Source of the DNA: Balanoglossus misakiensis
Lineage: Eukaryota; Hemichordata
Direction of reading: 5' to 3'
DNA: 64,000 nt
Assembly (NCBI GenBank): GCA_040954595.2
Contig: CM082583.2
Location: 13,082,001-13,146,000, forward strand
The notes beneath the pieces are model-generated. The model was not told where the DNA came from and did no database searches. It saw nothing but the letters and a program-made list of their open reading frames with translations. Both the position numbers and the translations under genes were made by a program. This document shows, in pieces, positions 13,501-24,692 of this stretch (the stretch's first letter is position 1; each line of letters starts with the position of its first letter).

Positions 13501-13754
13501 GACATACTCACCGCTTTTTCGAGATGCGACCTTGCCAAATCTATGTTTTTGGTATGTGTGAACAATAACGTTCCCAGTTGGACGTGAGTTCGAGCTTCTA
13601 TGTGAGGCGGCGGCTTGAACTGAAATATCGATTCTAGACAGTGAATGCATAACTTGATTTTTGGGGGACTAGCAGTCCTGAAAGCTTCAGCAAGGCCAAG
13701 TAAAGACAGATACCACGAATCGTTCTGTTGGATAGGAGGTATAACAGCCGCCAT
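8768..13754 (-). CDS. MAU2: MAU2 chromatid cohesion factor (SCC4 homologue), complete, 16 exons
   Basis: MAU2/SCC4 pairs with NIPBL/SCC2 to load cohesin on chromatin; the fold is a superhelix of TPR repeats. Exons in coding order on the minus strand are 13512-13754, 13388-13405, 12275-12346, 12001-12096, 11674-11796, 11364-11519, 11080-11155, 10889-10962, 10568-10762, 10251-10394, 10015-10098, 9718-9842, 9474-9585, 9206-9296, 8963-9090 and 8768-8830. All phases close, giving about 599 residues (human about 613). Recognisable segments include [114 protein letters not shown], and a terminal exon starting WTEGPCPVQ and ending ASASLL-stop, as in vertebrates. The start is the ATG of MAAV, within a YY1-like AAGATGGCGGC. 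An upstream ATG 22 bases away is out of frame. GATAD2 lies downstream on the same strand. Confidence 0.95.
10467..10530. repeat. (TCAA)n/(TCAG)n tetranucleotide microsatellite in a MAU2 intron
   Basis: About ten TCAA units pass into TCAG units. The array sits inside the intron between the exons at 10251-10394 and 10568-10762. Confidence 0.95.
12347..13387 (-). other. U12-type (minor spliceosome) intron in MAU2
   Basis: This 1041-bp intron starts GTATCCTTTTT (minus strand, 13387 downward), a perfect match to the U12 donor consensus RTATCCTTT. It carries TTCCTTAAC at 12355-12363, a perfect U12 branch-point consensus, with the branch adenosine about 10 nt from the terminal AG at 12347-12348. 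A normal U2 donor or a long polypyrimidine tract is absent. The assignment is from consensus only, but both elements are exact. Confidence 0.9.
13388..13405 (-). CDS. MAU2: 18-nt microexon of MAU2 (WMLSQT)
   Basis: Between the first exon (ending LEKA) and the exon starting [13 protein letters not shown], human MAU2 has WLISQQ. The minus strand here has tttttcag followed by 18 bases coding WMLSQT, then a donor gtatcctttt. Both flanks are phase 0, so the six residues restore the conserved protein exactly. The upstream intron, 13406-13511, is an ordinary 106-bp GT-AG intron. Confidence 0.9.
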
Positions 13755-14100
13755 CTTGCTTTCTTGCACCCATTAAACTCTCGCGGTGGTTCTCGCGTGA
13801 GAAATGCATCATACCGCCACCACCCGGGTACTGCTGTTTTAGAAATTCTACTTTTGTTTTTATTAGATATCTTTACCATTTATGTAGTCAATTGTTTTTG
13901 TTTTGCTTTCTTTCATTTTGTTTTGTATTTTGACACATAAAGAGTCTACTAAACAAGTAATGACAATGAATTTATTAATGACACGTACCGCCCACAAGCA
14001 ACGGCTGTGTTTTTCGACTGTGACGTCAATAATGAATACGTTCTCACCGTAATACATCAACGATGGAATGATATTGTGTGTAAATTATTTTTAGGTAAAA
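13755..14100. promoter_or_regulatory. Putative bidirectional promoter between MAU2 and a head-to-head gene
   Basis: Roughly 350 bp separate the MAU2 start codon (minus) from the ATG at 14101 (plus). A perfect cAMP-response palindrome, TGACGTCA, is at 14021-14028, and a YY1-like GCCGCCATCTTG overlaps the MAU2 start at 13747-13758. Divergent transcription is inferred from gene orientation. Confidence 0.5.
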
Positions 14101-15869
14101 ATGTTTAAAATTTTCGCCAGTTTTTATAATTATTCGTGCCCTTGTGTAGTAAGGCTGATAAAATGTAATAACCATACTAGCAATCGGAATATATTTTCAA
14201 AAGTTTTGGAAAATATACCTAACAGACTTGTCCGAATAGGTGAAAGAAATATCGACAGTGTAAAAAACATGCGAATAAGAGAAGCTTATTCGGTAAGTAC
14301 GTGCATGAAAATGTAGTAGTATATTTTTAAATGAAATAAGAAATTGCGAGATTTTTTCAAGATTTTTTAAATCAACACAATTATTTCTCGACCGGTTTGT
14401 TAAATCAGTGGTTAAAATACATCTGGCTGTTCTCTGAATACAAATAATATATGTATGATCTAGCCTGTAAGATTACACTGATATGCGTATATTTTTTACA
14501 GCATAATGGAGCAATAAACCGCAATATGTGATCGTATGTTCACAACGTTCGATCCGTACGTGACAAAATGACTCAGTTTGAGAAAATAAAATATTAGGGT
14601 TAGGGTTAGGGAAAATGACGTAGACACAACTACACTCAGTGTGTTTTTTACCAGGCGATATTTGATGATTTTTAAAAAGAAGAACACGCACATATAGTAA
14701 AACGAAGAACATTTGAAAAGTGGCCGGCCATTTTGAGACGACAAAAATGAATCACGCCGTGCTTAAAACCAAATCGCCGGAGGAGGTCGAGCGCCTTTCA
14801 AAAGACCACCAATTTGCTGTCACGTGATCCCCGTTCATGTAATGATTTCGAAATATCGCTTCAGATAATACACATATGCCATTGTGATCACGTGTTCATA
14901 AATTGACAGATAGAAGTACGTTTTCCAGGTCACATCTTTTGAATACGTGCGTTCTTGAAAAGTAAATCCCTTTCTCTCTCTCCTCCATGCGCGTATGTTT
15001 GCCCATCTCCATCGCTGCCTTTGTATTTCTCTCTCTCACCATCCCTCACTCCGTCGCTCATCTCTCTCTCTGTCTCTCAGTGTTTGCCACGTTTCAATAT
15101 CTCTCTATTTTCTCTTTGTCTACCCCTATCTCTCTAGCTGTCTCTGCCTTGCTGTTAATTTCCCCGATAATATCTAGCTCTGTCGCTGTCATTTCTGTGT
15201 GTCATGTCTGTCTGCTCGTCTGTCCGTCTATATACCCGCCTGTCTGACTTTTTCCCCCTGCCCCCGTGCCACCATCTCCATCTTCATCTCCCATTATCTC
15301 CGTCTCATTGTCTCCAAATACTGACCCTGTGTCTGCGTATTTGGGTCTCCATATGTCACTCTCACGTGACTCGCTCTCAATCTCCATCTTCAAATGTCTC
15401 TCCGTTGTCACAACTGACTGAGACCTTAGGCGACCTTTTCGCCCTTGTCTGGTTTTTCTTGTTCACTCCAACTTTCTGTCTCTTCCCACCTTCTCTTTCC
15501 AAGGCGGCTGACTTGACACTCGCACTGAGAGGGTTTTCCATTGCATCCGAAGAATATTGGGAGAGTCTTGCACGCGTGAAAGAAGTCGCGTGCCAAAACC
15601 AGGATACAACCTGGGAGAAACTTGACCACTTGTTGGAAGACCTGGACGTTTCAGTCCATCTACTCCTTGACCAACAACAACATATGACCAATGAGGGCGT
15701 GGCACGCGCGCTGTCGCACAAAAGGGCACTGTTGCCGTGCTTTTGTCGCCAGAAATCTTTGCTCGAAGCGCATGCGGTTTATTCGAAAGCATTGGTTTCT
15801 AGAATAAGTGAAACCAGCCAATTATTGTGTAAAATGCGATCAGATCTCGTAAACATTAGCGACGTTTAA
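14101..15869 (+). CDS. Small helical orphan protein, putative mitochondrial presequence, two exons
   Basis: Exon 1, 14101-14292 (64 codons, phase 0), ends with a strong donor gtaagt. The terminal exon, 15504-15869, has an excellent pyrimidine tract and acceptor and ends with TAA. Joined, they give about 185 residues. The N-terminus (MFKIFASFYNYSCPC, then scattered K/R and few acidic residues) resembles a mitochondrial targeting peptide. The C-terminal 121 residues look like three amphipathic helices, including REAYS/AADLTLALRGF, EEYWESLARVKEV, TTWEKLDHLLEDL and YSKALVSRISETSQLL. I do not recognise the family; the three-helix layout with a Trp just after the first loop loosely recalls Smac/DIABLO, but the similarity is too weak to claim. 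The gene is head-to-head with MAU2. The exon pairing is inferred from phase and splice-site quality, and further exons could lie between. Confidence 0.45.
14594..14611 (+). repeat. Short interstitial telomeric repeat (TTAGGG)3
   Basis: Three perfect TTAGGG units lie inside the candidate intron of the small head-to-head gene. The motif is the common animal telomere unit; three copies may be chance or a repair scar. Confidence 0.85.
14965..15240 (+). repeat. CT-rich low-complexity tract
   Basis: Long pyrimidine runs of ctctct, with tctgtc units towards the right end, in the candidate intron upstream of the exon at 15504. Reading frames across it are compositional artefacts. Confidence 0.85.
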
Positions 15870-18800
15870 GACTCTTATTAAAATGATATTTCAAGATCAT
15901 CACGTGACACGGCCATAGTAACAAACCTTTTCTGACAGATGCCAATTGATGAAAACAGTACATTTTAATAAAATTAATTAGTAAACCGTCGATAGATCAA
16001 GATAATTACGACATATATACAAGTAATATTTGTATCTACAAAGAAGATAAATTTATAGCTCTTTTTATTCTTTTCTGGTCCATCATTTCTCGTATTAAGA
16101 GAAAAAACATTATTGGCTAGAGGCAATTCCGTGCCTCAAAAAAAACAAGCCATAAGTTTAAAACCGGTGAATCGCTCTAGTGATGAATCCATAGCAGTTT
16201 GCTATTCAAGAAACTATAATCTATGTATACATCCTACATATTGAGTATTTCTAGCGCGATTGTGCACGGCTCAACGCCAGATTACAATAAAAAAGCACAC
16301 TTACAACGGTTTCCTCGATTTTCAATATTGATTTTTTTTATACTTTTCATGTCCCTGTCAATCCAGTAAAATGATTAAGTTTACATTTCCGAGACTTAAA
16401 AGACAAACTATGAACTGAAAATTAAAAACAACCACAAAACTTGATTGGTAAGAACTGTCTCACCACAGCACTGAGGAGATGTTCCTTACTCTTTTACTTT
16501 TTCATATAGATGTCTGCCACATTATAATTTTACCTCATGTTGCAAACACAATTCACAGTAGTTCACAAGACTAGCTGTGTTGTTGCTATATCATTTCATT
16601 TATTGTTAATATCAATTGTTTAATTCCTGTTCTGCTTTCTTGTGGGATCTTAATAATGTGTTGTTATGAGAATGCTCATAGTACTTATGTTAGTCAAGTA
16701 AGGACGGAAAACGATATTTTCTAGATTTTTGAGGGATTTTTTTTATTCAGACGCCTACGGTTCTGAAATAATGAATCGTCCGCTGGGAAGGTTCCATTAC
16801 GAGGGCGGGCCTGTAGAATTAAGATTTGGATATTATCTATTGTTGGGTTTCCTTGGTGAAAATGTGACCTTACCCAAGTCTTTTAATGTTACCCGCCCCA
16901 AAGCCGTTTTCTAGAATTGAAAGAACTTGTTCAAAGTACCAATATTATGATGAGTACGAATTTGTACACTTTATGTACATGTATTTCACTTTGCTTAAAA
17001 ACTCTCATCTAAAGGTTAATATAACGCTAGTTTGGTCAAAACTCCATTTCAAAATTGTTAGTCAGACAACTCGACGTTTGCTCTGAATTTCCTCCTGAGT
17101 GAATATTACGATTTCGAGTAGACCATATTTTGGTTATTACCGTTTTGCCTTTCTGGTATCTATTTTTGCCACATATTTTATTATTTTTATATCCACAGAC
17201 TACATTTCATTTTGATATTTTGAGACAAATTCAATAAACCTCAATCAGGAGTTATCCACGTTCCTGGAATCGGCTCATATTGAAGGCGCCTTGTCATTAT
17301 GACCTTGGCAGATTAAAAATGCAATCTCCATAATGCAAATTCTGAAACTCGTCCTTCACAACAAGAACCGTATTACTGGTGTGTGCGTATGTGTGTTGGG
17401 TGACTGTCATTGTTATTATTGACAAACGAATTCAAGTGTACAAAGATTGATAAACTATAAAACTCAATTACTAACAGTTATTTCAATGGGAATATAAATG
17501 TTAGGTTTCACATTATTACAACATATAAAACTAAAGTACTCGTGAATGTCATTGCCATGTTGTGTACTAATCGATCAAATATTTGACAAATGACAGCCAG
17601 GCCATTATTTTCTGGCTCATATTTCAGTGAATTACACGTGTTCTGTGATATTCATTACGCTTGTTACTTTGTAAACTCTAAGTCTTTAGTTTCGTTTGTT
17701 GACATTGACTCTGCGTTGGACGTCATGTTGAACAATTAATGGACGCGTGAAGTATACTACACTCTATTAGTCAGGGTTGTAGATAATAGCAAGCAAACAT
17801 CCCAACTAGCTCTACTAATTTTTCTATTTTAGCATGTTACGAAGCTCTTATGTAGCGCTAGTTTTGTTTAGTTAAATACTATTCATAAATACCATTTTGA
17901 ATGGTTAAAAATTGGTTAAAAATTGCTTTGCCCCCTGTGTCCCCTTAAACAAAATAAAATGGCTCTCCCTTTATCGCCATCGCAAGAATGGTATATATGC
18001 CCGAATGCAAAAGAGACAGTTACAAAAGTTGTTCAAGATCAGTAAAGTCTACATCTGTCTGTCCTTATAATGAGACACTCAATAAACAATATTTGAATTG
18101 CATCGGACTGCAAAAAAGAGAAAAACCCAGAAAACGTTTCCCGGCCGAAAGAAACGACTCAAGCATTGTTGACGGAGAAGCGCTGTGTTTTGAAGATGCA
18201 AGTTGTCAATCTGACAGAGTAATAATGGGCGGATAATAAGCTGGTTATTTGATTTTGTCATCTGGCGAATCATGAAGAGCGTAGTCAGGCACTGTCGAGA
18301 ACGTGCCGTCGTTATACACCGTGCGCTTTTTTAATCGACCGCGATAGACCCGCATCTCGATTGCGCCTGAGTGTTTCTGCTGTTTCCACTATGACTCAAC
18401 ACACGTTTCGAAGAATACATGCGGCCATCAATGACAACTTGATCGGTTTCTTCGCTGTCATAATCGCAGCTTGTGTGTCATTTGAACAAAAGATATGCGG
18501 AAAAAAGACTGGGTTACTTACACGACATTCATATCACGCTGAGCATAGTGATCTTACATAGACAGAGGAACCAATAATTTTAGCACTGGTTTAGTTTTGG
18601 GGTTGGCACCGGAAGTTGTCATCATTCCTACTATGATGAGACATTCTGAAATGTCAACACAGCATTTAACTAACTTTTTTCAGCTTTAATACAGAAGTCA
18701 GAAAAATGACATTTATTATGGAAGATTATTTGGGGGACATGGATATATGTCTTTATGGGCTTCAAATTGTCCCCGAGATATTTAGTCATACAATCAGGTA

Positions 18801-19138
18801 GTCATTCAGCCAAACAGTCGTAGATAGACAGATAGTGAGAAAGATAGAAAGTCGACTGACAGACAGATAGACCAACATAGTGAGACAGATCGTGTCACCC
18901 AGTAGATCAGATAAATGTAAGCGTGTATTTGCCAAAAAACATGATTGTGATTCGTTCAGTCACGTTTGCTCCTGAAACTCTTTGCCTTCACGGGGTTGTT
19001 TACATCAAATCTTGTGTTAGCGTTCGCTGTTGCCTGAGGTAGTTGGAATAACCATTGTCAGATCCCTAACAAGAGCAGTTGAGAAAATTCTAGAAGCGAA
19101 GTAAATGGCTGTTAATGCCGTTCCCAACAAACACTGAA

Positions 19139-19164
19139 GACAGACAGACAGACAGACAGACAGA
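19139..19164 (+). repeat. (GACA)n microsatellite
   Basis: About six perfect tandem GACA units followed by gagaaagg, in the gene-poor region. Confidence 0.9.
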
Positions 19165-22100
19165 GAAAGGAAGTTTCGTATATTAAAAAAGACGTATCGA
19201 CTGGTGTTCGGTATTGATATTCAAAAGCGTACGTCGTTTACAAATTGCACACATTGACAACAGAGGAACACCTTCATAAAAGTCCATATGTTCATATCTA
19301 TTCAATATGATAATTGATTCTGATTTGAAACCGCCTGAAAAGACAACAATGATTGGTATTCCACAACAAAAGGGCCACATTTCAACATATTTTTTGACCA
19401 TTTAGAATTTTTGAAGAAATGTGCATGACAGGACGTATAGTTTTTGCAGCGTGCGCAGATATGTTCCAATTTTGACACGAAACTGTAATACTGAGTTCCC
19501 CGTCTTGATTATATGATTGTGATTTGATTGCGTCAGAACTGCGACTGATCAGCTATGTAAGCCAGTAACAAAGGGCCTTTGGTTGCAAATAATCATTTTT
19601 TTATTTGACTGTTCTTTTTGTCTGACGAGGGAAGCGAAGGTCACGTGAAGAGCACTTGCTTCCAAATTTCAACACAGCTCTGATATTCCAAGTTATTGAA
19701 AATGTCGTCCTTTGGGTTTTAAATCCGCCGCAGCGAGTTATGCATTGTGACATTTCTGTCAACGATGTTAATAAAGTAGAGATGGGAAAAAATATTCGGC
19801 GTCAAAACTGCAACATGGTTCTTCAGGATGAGAACTTAGATGTAACATATGATATGCAGCAGAAACTGCGCCAATCAAAAGCTTCAGAAAAACCAATGTC
19901 AATTCAATTTCTGTGGTTTCATTGTGATATCAGTTGGCATTCTGGCATTCCATTTGTTCGGCCGCACACAGTATCCAGTTGGTTGTGTCGTGTGGCCCGA
20001 CCAAGGACACGTGCCTCATCGTGTCCCTCAAGGGCCTGTTGTCTATTCGGTGGTCATCACGTTGAACTTGGGACATCGGTGACAGTAGTTCAAGGTCCAG
20101 TGACAGTGATTTTTCCATTTGGTGGGGGAAAGCAGAAAGTGGATAGTTGCGTATATGGAATGGGGTGACCCCTCCCCTCCATTGCGAAAAGATACGTACT
20201 TGTTGTATTCCCAAACGTTATAATTACATAAGGGTTTTGAAATATGTTGGCGATACACAGTTTTTATAGTTCGATGTTTTGTCTTTTCGAGAAGCAGACG
20301 TTCTTCGATGAGAATTGTTTGTCACGTGACTCGTCCATTTTCTCCGAAGTGTTGTTGATATTTCCCAGCGAGCGGCGTGGTGTCTTCCCCCATGCCGTAT
20401 TCGACGTCGCTAAGGGAGCGGCCCTGACCACACAAGCAGGAAGCAGCGAGAGAGAGAGAGTACAGAACACTTAAATGCCCTCGACAAAATGACACTGTAA
20501 CTCTCAGCAAATTTCAGATAAATATCTATTTTTCTAAATTGCGCGAACGATCACGATTTTAATATTGCATTTCCTTATGAAACACTATACAGGCGCGGAT
20601 ACTGTAGCTTGGGGCGGGAACACGCTGCAAAATCTAGCAAATTGAAAGGCGGTGTTTATGTGCCCAGACGTTGGTGCAATCCGCAGGAGCGTGGTGGCGG
20701 AGGAAATCTATTAGACATCGAGACTACTTTTGTCTACCTTCGGGGACGTCATCAAGAAGATTGCAATTTCTCAGAAAGTGAAAAAAATGTCTGTTGTGAA
20801 CGACACGATTATTTCTCCCTTTTTTGGCAGCAGTTGTTTGTATGGATCACGAAACAACTGAAAACATTTGAATGCCCAGACTTTGGTGTAATTTTATGGA
20901 TCTGCGATTTTTTTTCTTCTCACGCGAGTGTAATTTTTGTGAAATGTTGTGCAAGTCGTGTATCTCCTGAAAGCATGGAATTTCCTCGAATTATCCCCGA
21001 AGTCCTTAAGTAGATCATGGAAAATTAATATACAGAAAGTATTAAATTGTTCCGCTGTGGTGTTGTGCGCATCTCGGCGACGCATACCTTGCTGAGATGC
21101 CAATAAAATGCATGTGGCTATCTCATTATTTGGAACTGCAATATGTATATGTGTATGGGTGTTTAATTTTGCTCAAAGATTATGTCAAATGCGTTCCTTT
21201 ATTTCTGGAGCTTGCTCGGTGCCGAGATAATCGACAAAGTACCCGGATGTCACTTTCTAGTGTCGCGATGTTTTTTATCTTCTTCCCTTTTTTCTTCTCA
21301 CAAATACTGAATCCTCTTATAGCCGGCTGATTAAAACGGCTTTTCCCTCAGAGCCACGATATCTTACAAATTTCATAATGATAAAACATCCGCCGGGAAA
21401 ACTCTTTATTCAAACAAATGCCACCTGAAATTTTATATCTAGCCCTGCACGGCCGTCGGAAATCCGAAGGGGCCTCTCACTCGCCAAAAAGTTGAAATTA
21501 GACGCAAAAGACAGGGGTTTTAATATGGGTATATGATCCCAGGTAAATCTTGCAGCTATCGTTTCTATCGCCAGGAATCATTTTCATGGGAAAGAAATCG
21601 CACTTATCTCAACTGAAATCCGGAGCACGAATGAGAGATATGAGATAAATTGTTATTGCAGTCTCGCTTTCTTGAGTGGAAAACAAAACAGCCCCGATTA
21701 GACTCAGTCAAATTGACACATACTGTACACATGCGCGCGTCGTTAACGAGTACAACTACTCATCAACAATCTCTTTGAATTAAAATAACAGAGCGGGCCT
21801 AATTACCGGACGGTTTGAAACTCATCTAGATTTTAAAACCTGCAACTTCTTTTTCGCCCGGAATAATTTTCCCCCTGATTTCGAGGTGACAAATGAAATA
21901 TTGGGCAGATTGTATTGATTGCGATGATTGGTAGATGAATCAAGCAGTGCGGACCGCACAGCTAGCCAGTGCATCCAAATGAATATCTAATACTGCGTTG
22001 TAGACGGGAAATATTGCTCGCTGAGGTGTGGAGTTGGGTCTGTTCGAATTTAATAACAAATCAACTACCCAGGGCTACCAAAAGCGCCCTTATTTAGTTG

Positions 22101-22204
22101 AATTGCGACAAAAATTGCGTATTGGGGCGGTGGTCTACAAAAATCACTCTTCCGCTTAATTTCAATGGATACTTGTGTTGCGTGAGACTTGCAGGCTCAC
22201 ATCA

Positions 22205-22217
22205 CCCCCCCCCCCCC
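22205..22217 (+). repeat. C13 mononucleotide tract
   Basis: Thirteen consecutive cytosines. It is one of eight C or G runs of at least ten bases in this window. Confidence 0.9.
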
Positions 22218-23111
22218 ACCCTTCGCGCCAAAATGCATTTGGAGGGTCTAACACTCCAGCTCTCCCCCTATGCATAATGCCTTGTCCTCTTGCGGCTTCG
22301 AAACACGACATAATTAAGCAACACTGCCAGGAAACATACACGGAGCAAATTTTTATTGCCATATTGTCTCATACCAAGAAACATACAATATTAACAAGCA
22401 TCGTATATGGTTTATAAGAGGGCAAGAAGAGGTCGGGAACGTGCGGAAATAGAGATTATGAAAAATTCATAATGTCGCTCTCTGATTCAGATGACGTTCG
22501 AGTGTCACTTGTGCAAAAAAGTGCGTATCAGATCGACGCAACAGTTAAAAGCGTACTCTGAAATTCGAGAAAAAATGACACGAGAAAAACAACTGACTCA
22601 CACAAAGAAAATAAGAAATGATTGAATATAATCGAGATAGGGATTCGAAATCACATGACGAATGAAGATGATGATTGTGATGGGGTGGTCGTGGGGGTGT
22701 TGGTGGTGTTAATGATAACGATGACGACCACGACAGTGTTGGAGAATATTTTTCACGGTGAGATGATCACAAAAGAATCATACAGAATGCACAAGACGGA
22801 TTCATTTTACATAATCTCCTACGCGTACTATTCAAAACCAGAGAACTGATATTGGAATATAATCGCTACACTGAATACTATACACGGGGACAAAATCAAA
22901 CCCCGAGACGAAACGTTGCAACATTATAAAGCTCTCTCACGTGAACAATCTTAAAAGTCTCTCTTTTTTAAATCCTGCGATGCAGTCAGGATAAAAACAC
23001 GATACGCTACAAAAACTGCACACGGTTCATTTTTACAAATGTCACAAAGGCACGTTTCTGAGGCTGATATTCGATCTTCCGTCGAATGTCACACAGACAA
23101 AAAAAATCTCG

Positions 23112-24692
23112 TTAATGGGATAGATTTTTCATATAGTTGGCCACTGTTTCTAGCCCGAGAAACATCAGAAACTTCTTTCTCCGCATGCCTAAGGGAGACT
23201 TACTACCAGCCACTTTTCGATGATTATACACCTTTGCTGACGTCATGGTTTCCATGCCAACTGACTCCATATCATCATCAGCATCGTCGTCGTCGGCACG
23301 ATGCGGTAACGCCGCACTTGATTTGCTAACGTGTCTCTGTGTTATACTGCTATGGTATTCTTTGCCAACCCATCGCAAGACATGATGGACGGTGGGAGAC
23401 CCCTGTTGTCCCCTTGGGGAATTCTTCCTCCCCCGGTGGCTCTCTCGAATCAATTTCTTCCTCTGTCTCGCCGAGAGAGTCAGAGGACTGCTGAAAGCAG
23501 AGTGTCGTCTTTCTGACAATTTCAACAAGTTAGGTGTCGGCCTCGCCAGAGACGGGTAACCGCCGCCTTTCTCGCTGAATCCCGGCGATAACATTTCAAG
23601 TGCCTTTTCCCCATTTACCGTTCCGTGATTACGGTATAGATTATGATGAGGCCAGTATAAAACTTTGTCCAATGTCGGCAGTTTGTCGACGTCACTGTCG
23701 CGGCCGCCGTGATGATGCAGCGCGCTCTTGTCGCCCTTGATAAAGCTTAAACCGTCCTTGCCACCGTCAGGCGACCAGAACTTGTCGGTGGGCCTTAACG
23801 GCTGGCTGCCTATATCGCTGAGAAATTCAAACGGGTAGTCCCTGGCAAATACATCATTTGCTTTCTTGTTGGCGGCGGCGGTGGTGGTGGTTGTGTTGGC
23901 AGTGTTGACGGGAAATATTTCTCTGTCGTCGAACCTGTTCGGTAGCCATAGTGACGAGCCGTTCAGAGGGTTCGGTGTCTGCTGCTGCTGCAGAAGTGTC
24001 TCGCCGCCACAGGGAGGGTTGGTTCCATTGAAATTCGCTGAGAACTGTAGGTACGATTCCATGAATAAGCATTGGTATAATGAGAGCGAGGCGTCTAAAT
24101 TTGTCGGCAGAAAGGGGTTGCGCGCAGTCACTTGTGACCTCTCCAGTTTTTGTAAATGAGGCGAATTCCCAAAACCAGCGAACTTGTCGGGGAAACTGGA
24201 GAAATCGCCGCGCCCCGCGAGTGACCGCAAACTTTCGGCTGATGAATTGTTGTTGCCGCCGAGACCGCCCAACTGATTAGAGCGCAGACGGACGTCCAGA
24301 TCGCTGAGGGTGTGTTCGTACGGGGTTATAAGCGAATCCTTGGGAAACGTGAAGAGGCCACTGGTTTCTTGTCCACATGCGGCGGGTGGACTGCAGCTGA
24401 AAGTCAGCTGTGTCGGGGAAGGCGAGCGGAGCGGCTTGGTTTTCGGCGCATTCAGTGGCATCGCTGTCTTGAAAAAGTCGTTCGTCGGAGAGGACGAAGT
24501 TGACGACGATGACAATGATGATGGCGACGACGATGATGATGATGATGGTGATGATGAAGACGACGACGACGACGACGACAATGATGATGATGATGTAGAA
24601 GACACAGCAGAGATGTCCATGAAGGAACAATCAGAAGCGTTAACTGCCGTTGACTCTGCCATGTTCTGCCGTCGAAAAACTTGGGCTGACAT
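23112..24692 (-). CDS. Intact single-exon orphan protein, serine-rich, 526 aa
   Basis: An uninterrupted frame of 526 codons runs from ATG at 24690-24692 (an in-frame TGA lies seven codons upstream, so the start is not cut off) to the stop at 23112. I do not recognise the family. Features in order are: residues about 30-70, serine runs broken by proline (encoded by the complement of a GAT/GAC tract); then short patches separated by disorder, such as SPTQLTFSCSP, GLFTFPKDSLITPYEHTLSD, ARNPFLPTNLDASLSLYQCL and FMESYLQFSANF; QQQQ; a threonine run NTTTTTAAAN; LYWPHHNLYRN; a basic block LTLSARQRKKLIRESHRGRK; VHHVLRWVGKEY; DDDDADDD; and a basic-hydrophobic C-terminus RRKKFLMFLGLETVANYMKN. The basic block suggests nuclear localisation. 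The gene has no close neighbours. It could be a fast-evolving regulatory protein or a lineage-specific gene. Confidence 0.6.
   Translation of the reverse strand: MSAQVFRRQNMAESTAVNASDCSFMDISAVSSTSSSSLSSSSSSSSSSPSSSSSSSPSSLSSSSTSSSPTNDFFKTAMPLNAPKTKPLRSPSPTQLTFSCSPPAACGQETSGLFTFPKDSLITPYEHTLSDLDVRLRSNQLGGLGGNNNSSAESLRSLAGRGDFSSFPDKFAGFGNSPHLQKLERSQVTARNPFLPTNLDASLSLYQCLFMESYLQFSANFNGTNPPCGGETLLQQQQTPNPLNGSSLWLPNRFDDREIFPVNTANTTTTTAAANKKANDVFARDYPFEFLSDIGSQPLRPTDKFWSPDGGKDGLSFIKGDKSALHHHGGRDSDVDKLPTLDKVLYWPHHNLYRNHGTVNGEKALEMLSPGFSEKGGGYPSLARPTPNLLKLSERRHSAFSSPLTLSARQRKKLIRESHRGRKNSPRGQQGSPTVHHVLRWVGKEYHSSITQRHVSKSSAALPHRADDDDADDDMESVGMETMTSAKVYNHRKVAGSKSPLGMRRKKFLMFLGLETVANYMKNLSH
24489..24598. 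repeat. GAT/GAC trinucleotide tract inside the serine-rich gene
   Basis: Imperfect GAY triplets on the plus strand read as serine codons on the coding (minus) strand. They build the polyserine segment of the orphan protein and are liable to length change. Confidence 0.9.

Larger units (their letters stand above)
15870..23111. other. Gene-poor region
   Basis: No exon with family similarity was seen on either strand. Minor content: GACA-type repeats near 18820-18900 and at 19139-19164, TCACGTGA palindromes at 15900, 19641, 20322 and 22937, and a C13 run at 22205-22217. The part from about 21.3 to 22.1 kb is of high complexity, with many TAAT/ATTA cores, and looks like unique regulatory DNA rather than repeats. 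That is impression, not measurement. Confidence 0.5.

Noticed and set aside
14747-14818. Alternative first exon (MNHAVLKTKSPEEV...) for the gene ending at 15869, preceded by a GGCCATTTTG promoter-like motif
   Set aside because: It is phase-compatible, but its donor (gct|gtcacg) is poor compared with gtaagt at 14293; it is kept only as a possible second start.
19656-20168. Plus-strand frame of 170 codons
   Set aside because: No recognisable family, no splice signals worth noting, and composition like the surrounding non-coding DNA.
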